A stretch of 64,000 bases of DNA from Acanthococcus lagerstroemiae (taxonomy: Eukaryota; Arthropoda; Insecta; Hemiptera; Eriococcidae): the NCBI GenBank assembly GCA_031841125.1, contig CM063109.1, positions 410,321 to 474,320 of the forward strand. Direction: 5' to 3'. Under the pieces are notes generated by a model. It was not told where the DNA came from, did no database searches, and worked only from the letters and a program-made list of their open reading frames with translations. This document shows positions 1 to 13,600 of this stretch, in pieces (within the stretch, counting starts at the first letter, position 1; each line of letters starts with the position of its first letter). A program made the translations under genes and the position numbers.

Positions 1-3202
<3,202 letters not shown>

Positions 3203-3424
3203 TGTTATAAAACTAATAACAAATAGAAAAAAATGGAAAGTATGAGTAACGCAATTATGGATTGAAATAATCAGCCCTAATTTTAACTTCCTAAGTTGAT
3301 AGATATTATTTTTCGAAGAATCTCTTCTTTCAATCGGCTGGCTCTACGCATGTAATCCAGAGACTAGACCACGCGGCTTTATAGACTGTTAAGCTTGCAG
3401 TCATGTGTAACTCTATTATCTATG
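3203..3424. other. METAP2 upstream region
   Basis: This stretch lies between the METAP2 start codon and the first repeat arm, so the METAP2 promoter and 5' UTR should lie here or slightly beyond. I see no clear TATA box or initiator that would fix a start site. Confidence 0.3.
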
Positions 3425-3543
3425 GTCATGCCAGCGCGCTGCTATCGCTGAACTCCTTATTTGCATTGCGCTTATATGGAAGTTTTTACGTTTTTGCGGA
3501 TTAGCTCAAAAACTATCAATTTTGATGAAAAATTGGAAAGAAC

Positions 3544-4820
3544 CAGTGTTGTTAGACATAACAAAACAAAATGACAAAATGACAATTGAATTTTAGGAAT
3601 TTTGTCATAATGACAAAACCATTTCTCAGTTTTGTCATATGACAAAATGGAAATGACATAACAAAAAAATGAATCAATGACAAAACAAAATGACAAAAAA
3701 ATTTTGTCATGACATTTTTTTGTCATTGCATTATTACGTTGGTGGAAAAGACAGAAGAACAAGAAAGGAAGAGAGGAAGACTAGAAGAATATGAACTAGT
3801 GTCTCAGGAAATGTATCTAAACCAACCCATGCATTAGGTCCTTGTTCCCGGACACTTTTTGTTAAAGAAGTAATCAGCCATCAGGAGCGCTATCCTTGAA
3901 AAATGCTATAAAATCTATCAAGTCTACTACAAGGAGTCTACGCTCGAGCGTTATTGTTGAAAAGAGTTACTTAGTCTATCGGAATCTTGGTTGGTCTATG
4001 ATAGACTCGATTTGACTGAGAAAAATAGATTGGATCCTAGGAATAGTCTATAATGCTCAATGGTTGTCTATGATGTCTATGATAAACGTACCTCCAGAGG
4101 TACGTCTGAGAAGTCTATTTGTTATTTCCACGAGCGTCTAAATCCCAACCTGTGTGCAAGTGATTATGAAACCGACTGATCGTCTCACGACATGTGCAAT
4201 GTCTGTATGTGAATTATGCTTATGCTTCTATCACGTTTTCAATGAAGGAGCAAGGTGATAAGAACATGGCTCATAAATGATAACAATGAAGCAGCGAACT
4301 CTAGCGTGGACTAGATTTTCACGGCAGTCTATGGTTGACGAATAGACTACAATTATCGCTAAATTTCAACAATACTAATACATAGCGTGGTAGAGTTATA
4401 GACTTTTATCAGGATCAAGTCTACATGTAGACTTGATAGATTTTATAGCATTTTTTAAGGATAGCGCTCCGTTAAAACAAAAACTTAAGAAGGTACGAAT
4501 AGAGAAATTTTTATCAATTGAAAATATCAAATTGAACGTTTTCTCCTATTTCTTTTTAGCCTCCAAGTATGCAACCTTTGTTAAAATAACATTGGTGATT
4601 GGTGGGATTGGATAGTACCTAAAAATAGTAAAATACCTGAAAATTCGTGGATATGACAAAATGACAAAACAAAATGACAAAATAATTTTGTCATGACATA
4701 ACAAAATTATGAAAAGACAAAATGACAAAACTCTGAACATGACAAAACTCATGACATAACGAAAAAAGTGAAATGTTCATCCGACAAAATGACAAAAAAT
4801 CGTTTTGTCTAACATCACTG
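3544..4820. mobile_element. Non-autonomous hAT element with exact 8-bp duplication
   Basis: The ends are CAGTGTTGTTAGACA and TGTCTAACATCACTG, flanked by the direct repeat GAAAGAAC at 3536-3543 and 4821-4828. The 8-bp duplication with CA...TG ends is diagnostic of hAT. The inverted arm near 9471-9485 keeps the uninterrupted target. The interior of 1277 bp has no transposase; it carries many ATGACAAAA-type units at both ends (3570-3730, 4655-4800) and repeated AGTCTA units in the middle (3900-4430). Confidence 0.9.
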
Positions 4821-4954
4821 GAAAGAACTAAATTTGTTCACCTTGGAATTTCCCATCGAATGCGAGTAAATTCGGAATTTTTGTGGGTAAAATTTTGAAA
4901 CTGATCTTACCTGATAGAAAATGACAGGTAAAATGAATTTGGTACTATGCCATC

Positions 4955-5030
4955 CGGCCGCAATATCAACGGACCGCAAAACCAACGGACCGAAATACCA
5001 ACGGACCGCATGATCAACGAGCCGAAATTC
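4955..5030. repeat. Short tandem units CCAACGGACCG
   Basis: Four or more imperfect units of about 16-17 bp around CAACGGACCG are visible, with a matching inverted array at 7920-8003 in the opposite arm. This looks like subterminal repeat structure of the composite element. Confidence 0.6.
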
Positions 5031-6178
5031 ACAGATGAAAGTAGTGCTGCCAACCATAGAATAATGACATAAGGGAATGGAACGATGGTTAACCCATCTT
5101 TGGTGCGGAAGCCGATCAGGCGGGACGCCGTGTAAATCGAAGCACCGCAGCCCGCAGACACATAAGCCACCAATAAAAAGTCGGCCTATCAATATGTAAT
5201 CAAAGTAAAGTTGGGTATGTTTTCCCACTTGTAATCATATGGTGTTAATTATAAAATTGCAATAAAAATTGAGGGAGTAAATTTTCTGGTCTAGGTGGGT
5301 GCCATTAAGTGGCACATGCATCTCGGTACCATAATTTGCATATCTCACCATTTGAAGGGGCCAAAAAATTTTTTTACAAAGTCCAGAAAAAATTGAACAC
5401 AGATAAGGTCCCGTCTACATAAGGTTTATCAGAGAAAAGGGACCTTCCTTTTTTGCAGTGAAATCCAAGTAAAATTTGCCTTTTATTTGGTTGTTTATCA
5501 CTATGCACGTATGCTACGGCTACGAATAAGTAAAATACAACTCTTGGTATCACAATTGGTGCATTCAGCTGCAAGAAAAAACTATCCTTTTACTTTTTAG
5601 GTCAGAACCAACCAAAAATACAGCTCAATTTAGTACTCAGGAAAACATATATTTCCCCCCAAATAAAATTGAATTGAATTTTTTCTTTTTCATTCATTAT
5701 TTATCACTGGATCACTGTGAATGTATATTGCAAGTGAAAATGAAAAATGATCAACCCACAAAGTTCAGAATTTTGCACATTTGTAAACGTGAAAGGACAG
5801 AAGTGCAATTACAAGTAATCAACACTGAAAATTACGTTGATCTGATGATAGAAAACAGCAAAAATATAGTTAGTTAAATAATAATAATAATTATATACAT
5901 CGTTCTCTGAAAAAATTGCCAGTCTCCAGGATATTTTTTGCAATTACTTCTAAAGAGAACTACTGTCTCCCAATATAGACATGTTATACAGAAGGGGTTC
6001 TGCTCTTTCAAGAGTTTCACATTCTTCGACATTACACGCCATTTACTAGTCATCAACCAGCTTCACGTTCCTGCAAAAACAAAAATACTTGGTAACATAT
6101 ATTAGGCCCTAACACACTTCAAACGTTAAAAACAAGTTACGAGTATACAACGAAAATTTTCCTCGAAGAAAAAAAACG

Positions 6179-6706
6179 ATGGCCAGAAATTTAGCGAATT
6201 CCGTGATGACCATTATTCAGCAATTCGAACAGCGAGTCCTGCAGGAAGATGAAATTGTCGAACAACACTTCCTGGAGAGTGATGAAAGTATAGATGAGAA
6301 CGGCGTGAACTCGTACACCGAAAATTTCTCGGACACGGACTCTGAACAGACAATCGACGACAATGAACTAGACGCGATGATTCAAGAAATGGAAACTGCA
6401 ACCGAACCAGCCGTCACGCCAACTAAAGTATTTACAACAGGACAAGAAGGGGTAATCTGGTTCGCAGAACCAAGGAAAGACCCGAACACACTGACATCTA
6501 CGAGTAGTTTCAGTGCGCATACCCGGAACTTCAATGGCGATGAGACGGTCCGTAGGTCCTGGGATCGCATGATTTCCGTGTCGATGGTACAAGCAATAAT
6601 AAAATGGACGAACAAGAAAATAATCGATTCGCTACAAAAAAAATACGACGATTCACAGATACTGAAGCTTGAAAAAACTGTCAACATTGGTAGTTCCAAG
6701 TTCTGA
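6179..6706 (+). pseudogene. piggyBac-like transposase, N-terminal part only
   Basis: An uninterrupted ORF of 175 codons. The first 85 residues are very acidic with repeated Asp/Glu/Ser, like the N-terminus of piggyBac transposases. The segment MVQAIIKWTNKKI (about residues 135-147) resembles the start of the piggyBac DDE domain, where IVKWTN-type motifs are usual. The frame then stops, so the catalytic domain with its aspartates is absent. It sits at the centre of the inverted arms 4930-5446 and 7512-8020, as expected for the coding core of an element. It may be a truncated transposase, the first exon of an unresolved spliced gene, or a short regulatory derivative. The family call rests on a short motif. 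Confidence 0.5.
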
Positions 6707-8140
6707 GAATGATCAGCATACTTGATAATCATACTCACTAATTTTCATTTATAAATTATAAGTATGTTTATCTTTCCTAGGAATGTAGAAACATTTTGTT
6801 ATTTTAGCTGGAACAAATTTTGAACTCGGCGAAACAAAAACAGGAAATACTCGCATTTGAAGAGAGAGAAACTAGAACTAGGTAAATAGAACGGTAACAT
6901 TCTCAATACAGTTGATAATAGGAAGGACATAATTCTGCTTTTACAAACATCACGATTTTCAAAAGGTGGTCGAGAACTAAATGCGTACCCTTTGAGAAGT
7001 TCTCTCAGAAAAACTAATTCATGAATAGATGTACTGTACTTACTTTCAGAGGCAGAGTACATGTGTTTGCAATTTGTTATTCTTATAATATCTGCCGCAC
7101 TGCGGTAAGCCATGCTAATTACGTGAACTGAAATATGAAGCAAGTATTTATATCAATAGAAAGAAAACGAGCAAAACTAAGCACTGATAGAAATCATGGT
7201 ACATAAGACAGATTATTATGAAAATAAGACAGATACTCACTGGCGGTCAATGCTAAAGACCGTTTCAGATTTCAGCTCCAAGATATTGTTTTCCTCATCC
7301 TTTTGAGAAAGGGAGATGATCAGTTGATCAGTTCAGAAGTCCAAACCTTGTCCAAACTTGAAGCACTTCTTTCTAGTTCTAAACAGTTCCAGAAGTTCCA
7401 GTACATCTCAACCGGTCGAAATAACCATTCGTGATTATCAAATTGAGCAATAAAAATTGATAACGAAACAACGAAATAAACCAATCATGTTGATTCTCTG
7501 GTTTGAAAATATAAGGTCCTTTTTCTCGAATGAACCTTAAGTAGACGGGACCTTATCCGTTTTCAATTTTTTCTGGACTTCGAAAAAATAAATTTTTTGC
7601 CCCTTCAAACAGTGAGATATGCAAATTATGGTACCTAGATGCTTGTGTCACTCAACTGCATCCTCCTTGACAAAAAAATTTTATTCCATTAATTCTTATT
7701 GCAATTTTATAATTAACACCATATGGTTACAAGTGGGAAAATGTACCCAACTTTACTTTGTTTACATATTGATAGGTGGACTTTTTGTTGGTGCCTTATA
7801 TGTCTGCGGGCTGTGGTGCTTCGATTTACATCGCGTCCCGCCTGATCGGCTTCCGCACCAAAGATGGGTTAAAATAACAGAAGGGAAATTTGATGAAACA
7901 TTGACTGACGTCCTGACTATTTCGGCTCGTTGATCATGCGGTCGGTTGGTATTGCGGTCCGTTGATTTTTCGGTCGGTAGAAATTGCGGTCCGTTGGCGG
8001 TATACCAAATGAATTTGGTTCTTTTCACATTTTCATAAAACTCGACCGTTATCGAGATATCGCAAAATCTTGTTAGTGCCCCCCCCCCTGGTAGGCAAAG
8101 CGAAATAGCGTCGACATTGCCAACCTGCAATAAATGTTGG

Positions 8141-8180
8141 GCCAAAACCACAGTATACATATACACTTGTATACTGTGGC
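8141..8180. repeat. Small hairpin
   Basis: Bases 8147-8158 and 8169-8179 form a near-perfect stem around CACAGTATAC, with an AT-rich loop. It lies in the part of the right arm with no partner on the left. Confidence 0.6.
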
Positions 8181-8242
8181 CAAAACACAACATGTTTTTC
8201 ATTGTTTTGAAACGTTCCATGAATCTCTTGAAATTTTCAAGT

Positions 8243-8402
8243 AAAGTCCGTTCCAACTAACCTGTACACAAATTTCGAAGGGGCAAAAAGTATTTTGTGT
8301 GATAGCACTCCGCACACCATACCTCTCGATCACCCGAACTATCTACGTTAGAGGTGTATTGCGGATTGCATGTTGTATAGGTTAGTTGGAACAGACTTTA
8401 AA
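8243..8402. mobile_element. MITE-like unit with inverted ends
   Basis: About 27 bp at 8243-8268 (core CCAACTAACCTGTACA) is repeated inverted at 8373-8402. The unit is about 160 bp, has no ORF, and lies inside the composite block. Confidence 0.5.
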
Positions 8403-8734
8403 GTCGATTCCAAATTAAGTACACCCGCCACTATCCGCAATACACGAATTATCACTAAATCGTTAGATGTGCCGGTGCAAGTACCGGGGTGAAGTGCAAC
8501 GAGACGGGGAGTGCGTTCGCACTGAAACGAAGATACCGATGTTTCGTCCGTTAAGGAGGTGAACGCAATGAATTCGAATTAAATTTAATAATGTTACGTG
8601 AATTTATTTACGGCGAGAAGTAATAATATTTGTTGGGAATGAAATAAATTGTGATTGGTGGACACTAAAATAAAGTACGGAGGCTCTATGTCATCCGCTG
8701 GAAAGTCAAACGGTAGCATTGCGTTTCACCATAT

Positions 8735-9175
8735 TTTTCCAACGGATTGTTATTCCAACGGATGGTTATAGACCAGTTTTGTGATGACGTCACAAAGTGT
8801 GTTACTACTCTCAGTTACGGTTAGAAGAAGTACCCGTCTTTTTTCGTGCGAACGTAATAACTCCCATAAGAAAAACACGCGGAGCAGAGATCATTACGTT
8901 ACTACCTGAGAATAAGAAACTTGTTAGAGGTCAGAAGTTTATTAGCAAATGCTAAGAACCTTCTGGATTAAAAATATATACCTCTGCTTTCTAACAAATT
9001 TCTTATTCTCAGGTAGTAACATAGTGATCTTTGCTCCATGTGTTTTTCTTAATATGGGAGTCAATACGTTCGTACGAAAAAATACGGGTACTTTTACTAA
9101 CAGTAACTCACTGGTGTGACGTCACACAAAACTGGTCTATTCCAACAGTTGGTATTTCCAACCGTTTGACCAAAG
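8735..9175. mobile_element. Large foldback element
   Basis: Arms of about 190 bp at 8735-8925 and 8991-9175 are inverted copies. Shared landmarks are GACGTCAC (8785, 9118), the CCCATAAGAAAAACAC region and CTGAGAATAAGAAA near the centre. The loop (8926-8990) is short and AT-rich. No coding potential. Confidence 0.75.
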
Positions 9176-9640
9176 TCATATAGATACACCAAGTCGTTCG
9201 ACTCTCCATTTAACCAATGTTAACCTTCGTATGTTACGATAATTTATCCCGATAGCAGCGCTGGCAGCGTTCGACTGCCGTGAAATCAATGTAACGTTGG
9301 AGCCCTAACAGTTTGCGTTTATCTCAATAACGTCGAGTTTATGAAAAAGTAAAAGAACAAAATTATTCTACCTGTTATTTTCTATCAGTAAATCAGTTTC
9401 AAAATTTTACCCATAAAATTTCGAATTTACTCGCATTCGATGGAAAATTCCAAGGTGAACAAATTTAGCTCTTTCCAATTTTTCATCAAAATTGATAGTT
9501 TTTGAGCTAATCCGCAAAAACGTAAAAATGTCCATATAAGCACAATGCAAACAAAGGAGTTCAGCGATAGCAGCGCGCTGGCATGACGGCAGAACGCGGA
9601 AACGCGCTAGTCGTCTAACTTGGTGTATCTATATGACTTT
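9172..9640. repeat. Pair of 23-bp perfect inverted repeats
   Basis: Bases 9172-9194 are exactly repeated inverted at 9618-9640 (core CATATAGATACACCAAG). They enclose the terminal part of the right arm and may be the ends of a separate small element abutting the foldback. Confidence 0.6.
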
Positions 9641-10668
9641 GTTACGTATGTTTACACATGTTGTTATGGAAAAAACATTGAAAAATACGAATAATCGGTT
9701 CTTTTGCGAATACAGTGAGTTTCGCGAAAAAATTGAAGAGAAAATAATTTAAAGAGCAAACGATTTTCAATTTTTTGAGCCAACTCTCAATGGAATCGGT
9801 TGATTGTGGAACAAGTAGCGATTGCTTGAAAATTAAAAGTAGGATAGAGGACGAAGTGCAGTACCGTTACACTTTGCCTCTCGCACACCGAAACGTCTAC
9901 CGTAGTAGGTCGAATCAGTGTTGTCACAGGGCCTTCTATAGAGGTGGCCGTGACTGTGGTCAGTGTGGTCTGCTGGTCACATATAAAAGGGAATTACCTA
10001 ACTTTGATAACAAAAAGTTACTGATAGTAAACCAGCGACACTAGCGCACAACCACTCTATAGAGTCCGAATGTCGTGAGAACTTACCCGGCGGCATAATT
10101 TAGGTATCTTGTGCCGAAAAGTGAAAATCCCTTGTTCTAGAAGACATTGAAATTAGATATAATATGGCTGACAAGTTGTTGAACTTTCGTAACATATGTG
10201 TTAACTTGTATGTATAATGTTTTCGTTCAGCTTCCGTTCTTGAACGAAAGGTTTTATATCGCGGTGCAACATCTCATCCACGTTTCGATTTGTAAGTGTT
10301 TCGAGTATGTAATCTGTAAAAATTACGTGGATCGCGATGTGTAGCATTACGCGTAGTGTATCCGACTGCTTCTTTTTGCGTTGCATGCAGGAATAATACA
10401 GTTTATTTATAGTTGAAATGAAGTTACTTGTAACATGCTGGTGTTGTACAGCGGTCGACATCTGAATACTTTGTGTTTACCTTCAAACATTGAAACGTAC
10501 GTATGTTCTATCGTTATGCTAGTTCCTATGTTCTGACACATTGTTTATATATTGAAATTCGTCATTTTAGCACGCCGAATGAGCGTTGATAATTCGCCGT
10601 GGAAATGCCGTCGAATAGTATCTATAATAGCGTGTACCTTATTCATTAAACTTTTCATTTGCTCTCAG
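9641..10668 (+). other. Upstream region and 5' intron of the DNAJC14-like gene
   Basis: The first coding exon begins at an acceptor (CTCTCAG, ending 10668), so a non-coding first exon and the promoter should lie upstream. The donor and transcription start could not be fixed. Short ORFs here look like chance frames. Confidence 0.4.
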
Positions 10669-10676
10669 GTGTCGCT

Positions 10677-13600
10677 ATGGAGGAAGAACGTTCCTCAAAA
10701 GAAGTATTATCCCCAAAAAAGAGTTCCATAGACGACATCATCGACCACATCACCGCTGATCTGCAAAGCTACGACGGGAAATACATTCTTTTAGGCCAGC
10801 CGTCGAATTCTGAAACGCAATCTATTTGGCAACAACGTGTAACTCGTCAACCAGAAAATCTCAATTACGTTCAGAATTCGTATCAAGAGCAGCAGCGGAT
10901 CAATCATCTGGAATCAAATTTTTATTACCCTTCTAATTCGTTTGTAGACAGCTCGAGAAGTAATTACGTTCCGTACGTCTTCAATAATTCGACTCAGTAT
11001 CAGACCAGTAACGCTGAGTCGCATTACAATTACATCTACTATCAACCCCATTCAAATCATTCGAGCCAGGATTACGGCCTGTTCAACTCACCTAATAACT
11101 ATCAAAATCATCAAAACCATCATTTAATCGAGAATCTAGTTGGAAATTGGGTGCCCAATCAGAATGGTACATATAGTCCATTCGGTAGCAATTCGCACGT
11201 GTTGGAAAACTGCGTCGACACGAATTCGGGTCTGCAGCATCAGTCGCAACAAACTCAACATACGAACACGTCGAATACCTTCTCCAAACTGGGTAGCAAC
11301 GTCGTACGTCGACCAAGAATGGTGGCCGAGGTGCGCCCTATGCGACCCTCGTACTCAGATGTTCTCGCCAAGTCAGTGACTCAAACGCAGTCGAACGCCG
11401 TCAACGGTTCGGCAATAAAAGCGGTGGTCGCTTCGAAAGTGGATCCGGCTCGTTCTAAAACAACTAAAAGCAAAAAAGGTAACGAATTGTCGTGTCGCGT
11501 TATGTTAATTCAGTAGCTCGTACTCCGGTCTGAGTTGGGAAATTTGCGAAGGTAGAAAATGATAGCAAACTGTAGGAGGAGGGGTTTTAGATTGGGATTG
11601 GGTGTTTTGAAAATCAGATTGTTAGAATGGAGTAATGAACTGAGAATCTAATTGAAGATACGAACATAAGTTTTCAGCAGCATGGTCTATGATCGTCGTT
11701 TCGAAAATTGCTCTCACCCAAGCCCTGGAACCGCCCCTTCGAGCATTACCTCAGAGACATCGAGGAGCCTTTTAGGGCTGTCTTAGCCCTCTTCTCTTCT
11801 TGCCGGGAATCGGCCTAGGTCGACTGCGCTATCTTCCTGTCGAATACCTGTATCACTAGCCCGTGGTTGATGACGGTGAGTTCAACGAGCATCGGCAGGT
11901 AGCGCCTTACCCACTTACAGCTTTCAGATACTAGCGACCGATTACACATTTCTCAGAAGCTTCTGCTGTAAGCGGCTGTGACTCTGTGTACGTTATCAGA
12001 ATGCGGTGTTAGAATGTGACGAGTTCTTTCTTGCATTACTAATAACGATGCCGGTGTTGGGAATCGAACCCGGTGCCTTCGGGTTGTGAAGCCGAGTTCT
12101 TACCGCTACGCCACTGTCCACTTTCGTAGTATCGACTACGCAAATATAGATGCTTGGATAGTGGTGTAGCAGTCGCGTTCCATACTAAAATTTCGGATTC
12201 GATATTTTAAATGATCGGACGTACTAAAGGACTAGATATGAGGGCAAGCTACGTGTTTTGGTGTGTTTAAAATAGTGCGTTCGATGTAATCAAAAATTAG
12301 ATTTAGAAAACACCTCTACCCCATTATTCTTCTGGCCGATGATATCGGATAAGTGATAGCGATGACGAGGAGCTCGACTGTTGTGGCTACGATTATTTTT
12401 TGTAAAAATTATCGTTTTCGAACGAAAATTGTAAATTCGAGCGCGAATCGGAATTATTGTTCATGAAATACCCTGGGGAAAACGTTCGATGGGACCTACT
12501 ACTTTTGGTCTGCTATACAAGTTGTTGAAAACACTGCATATAGCCGGACTCATCGGGTGTCTTCTCATTTTTGGGAGGGAATTTAATGAAATACGTTTTG
12601 TGTTCGTAGGAAATAATACGACTAAAAATGGAGGACCACTGCTGAAACGGCAACTCTCTTCCGGCAGCGAAGAGCAAATGCTGAACGGCGTTCGTCAAGT
12701 TAACGACAAGAAAACAACGCCCACGAATGAGAATCACGGTTGGTCGTCATTCGAAGATTTGTCCAAGTTTTCGTCGTACAACGAATTTGAAAAGGACAGT
12801 CCAGCCGACCGGTCTCCGCTGTCCAACTTGAATAACAAGAAAGGAAGCAACCGCAAGACAAAGCTGGTGCGACAGAATGGTGAGTCTTGACCCCTTCCAT
12901 CTGGTTACTGCCTACTCGTCACCAGTAGCGGTCGGTGTGCCAATATCGGCAGTCCGGCTGATTGATGCGGTATTTGGCACCCTTTTTAGGAACAACTTAC
13001 TACGAGTACATCGCCTCTTCCGACTCCATTGTGTTCACTGTTGCGAAGGAAGGCGAGGAATATTGTGAACGAAAATCGAAAACTCTTCCAACTACTCGCG
13101 AAAAATGTGGATCGCAATTTCCTTACAACTGTCTTATGGACGTCATAAATAGGTTGCAGGGATGGCAGGTCAAAATTATTCCTCATATGGTCGTACGAAT
13201 ACAGCACGAACCTTCCGAAAGCAAAAGCTGATTCTTTTTGGTTTGCCATCCGTTTGTAGTACCGAGTTTAGCAATTTCAAGGATTTCATACTAATTTCCT
13301 ACCAGTACATCTGTTTTCTGACACCAGTGTTTAACCAATAATGGGAATTTTATTCGTCTTCCTTACCCAAGCTTTCAAATACCATAAATTAAAAGTGTTT
13401 TTTTTTCACGTTCCATTCCTTTTGGATGGAATGGGATCTATTGACAGGATTGTTGGACTCTGGTACACACAGTTAATTAAGACGGCATAGTGGGAGGGGG
13501 AGGGAGCAATAGAAATGTAACATGCAAAGTTTTCGTTTTTGTACGTAAGAAGTTCTTATTCACCTGAGTAGATAACGATTTCATCCGAAGTTTTTTCTAG

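Larger units (their letters stand above)
3425..9587. mobile_element. Composite mobile block with long inverted arms
   Basis: Three pairs of segments are inverted copies: 3425-3543 with about 9475-9587; 4821-4928 with 9371-9477; and 4930-5446 with 7512-8020. The first two are contiguous on the right but separated on the left by a hAT insertion. The third pair brackets about 2 kb containing a piggyBac-like ORF. The right side also carries unpaired material (about 8030-9370) that includes a foldback and smaller hairpins. The edges are where the arms stop matching, near GTCATG and CATGAC; no clear target duplication was found, so the true element boundaries are uncertain. It could be one large inverted-repeat element later invaded, or two related copies in opposite orientation. 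Confidence 0.6.

Noticed and set aside
6213..6738. Minus-strand ORFs opposite the piggyBac-like ORF
   Set aside because: Antisense shadows with no family features.
9775..10044. ORF of 89 codons upstream of the DNAJC14-like gene
   Set aside because: No conserved motif and located in the expected promoter or 5' UTR region; a chance frame cannot be excluded.
10659..10676. Upstream ATG at 10659 as the DNAJC14-like start
   Set aside because: It lies before the splice acceptor CTCTCAG ending at 10668, so it would be intronic; the ATG at 10677 follows the acceptor.
12049..12123. Functional tRNA gene (anticodon arm resembling CAC)
   Set aside because: The acceptor stem does not pair and the anticodon stem is mismatched; a SINE or pseudogene is more likely.
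12489..12609. Open frame before exon 2 of the DNAJC14-like gene with a hydrophobic stretch
   Set aside because: The frame is open by chance in the intron. The acceptor at 12609 restores phase 1 with the previous exon, which fits the other junctions.
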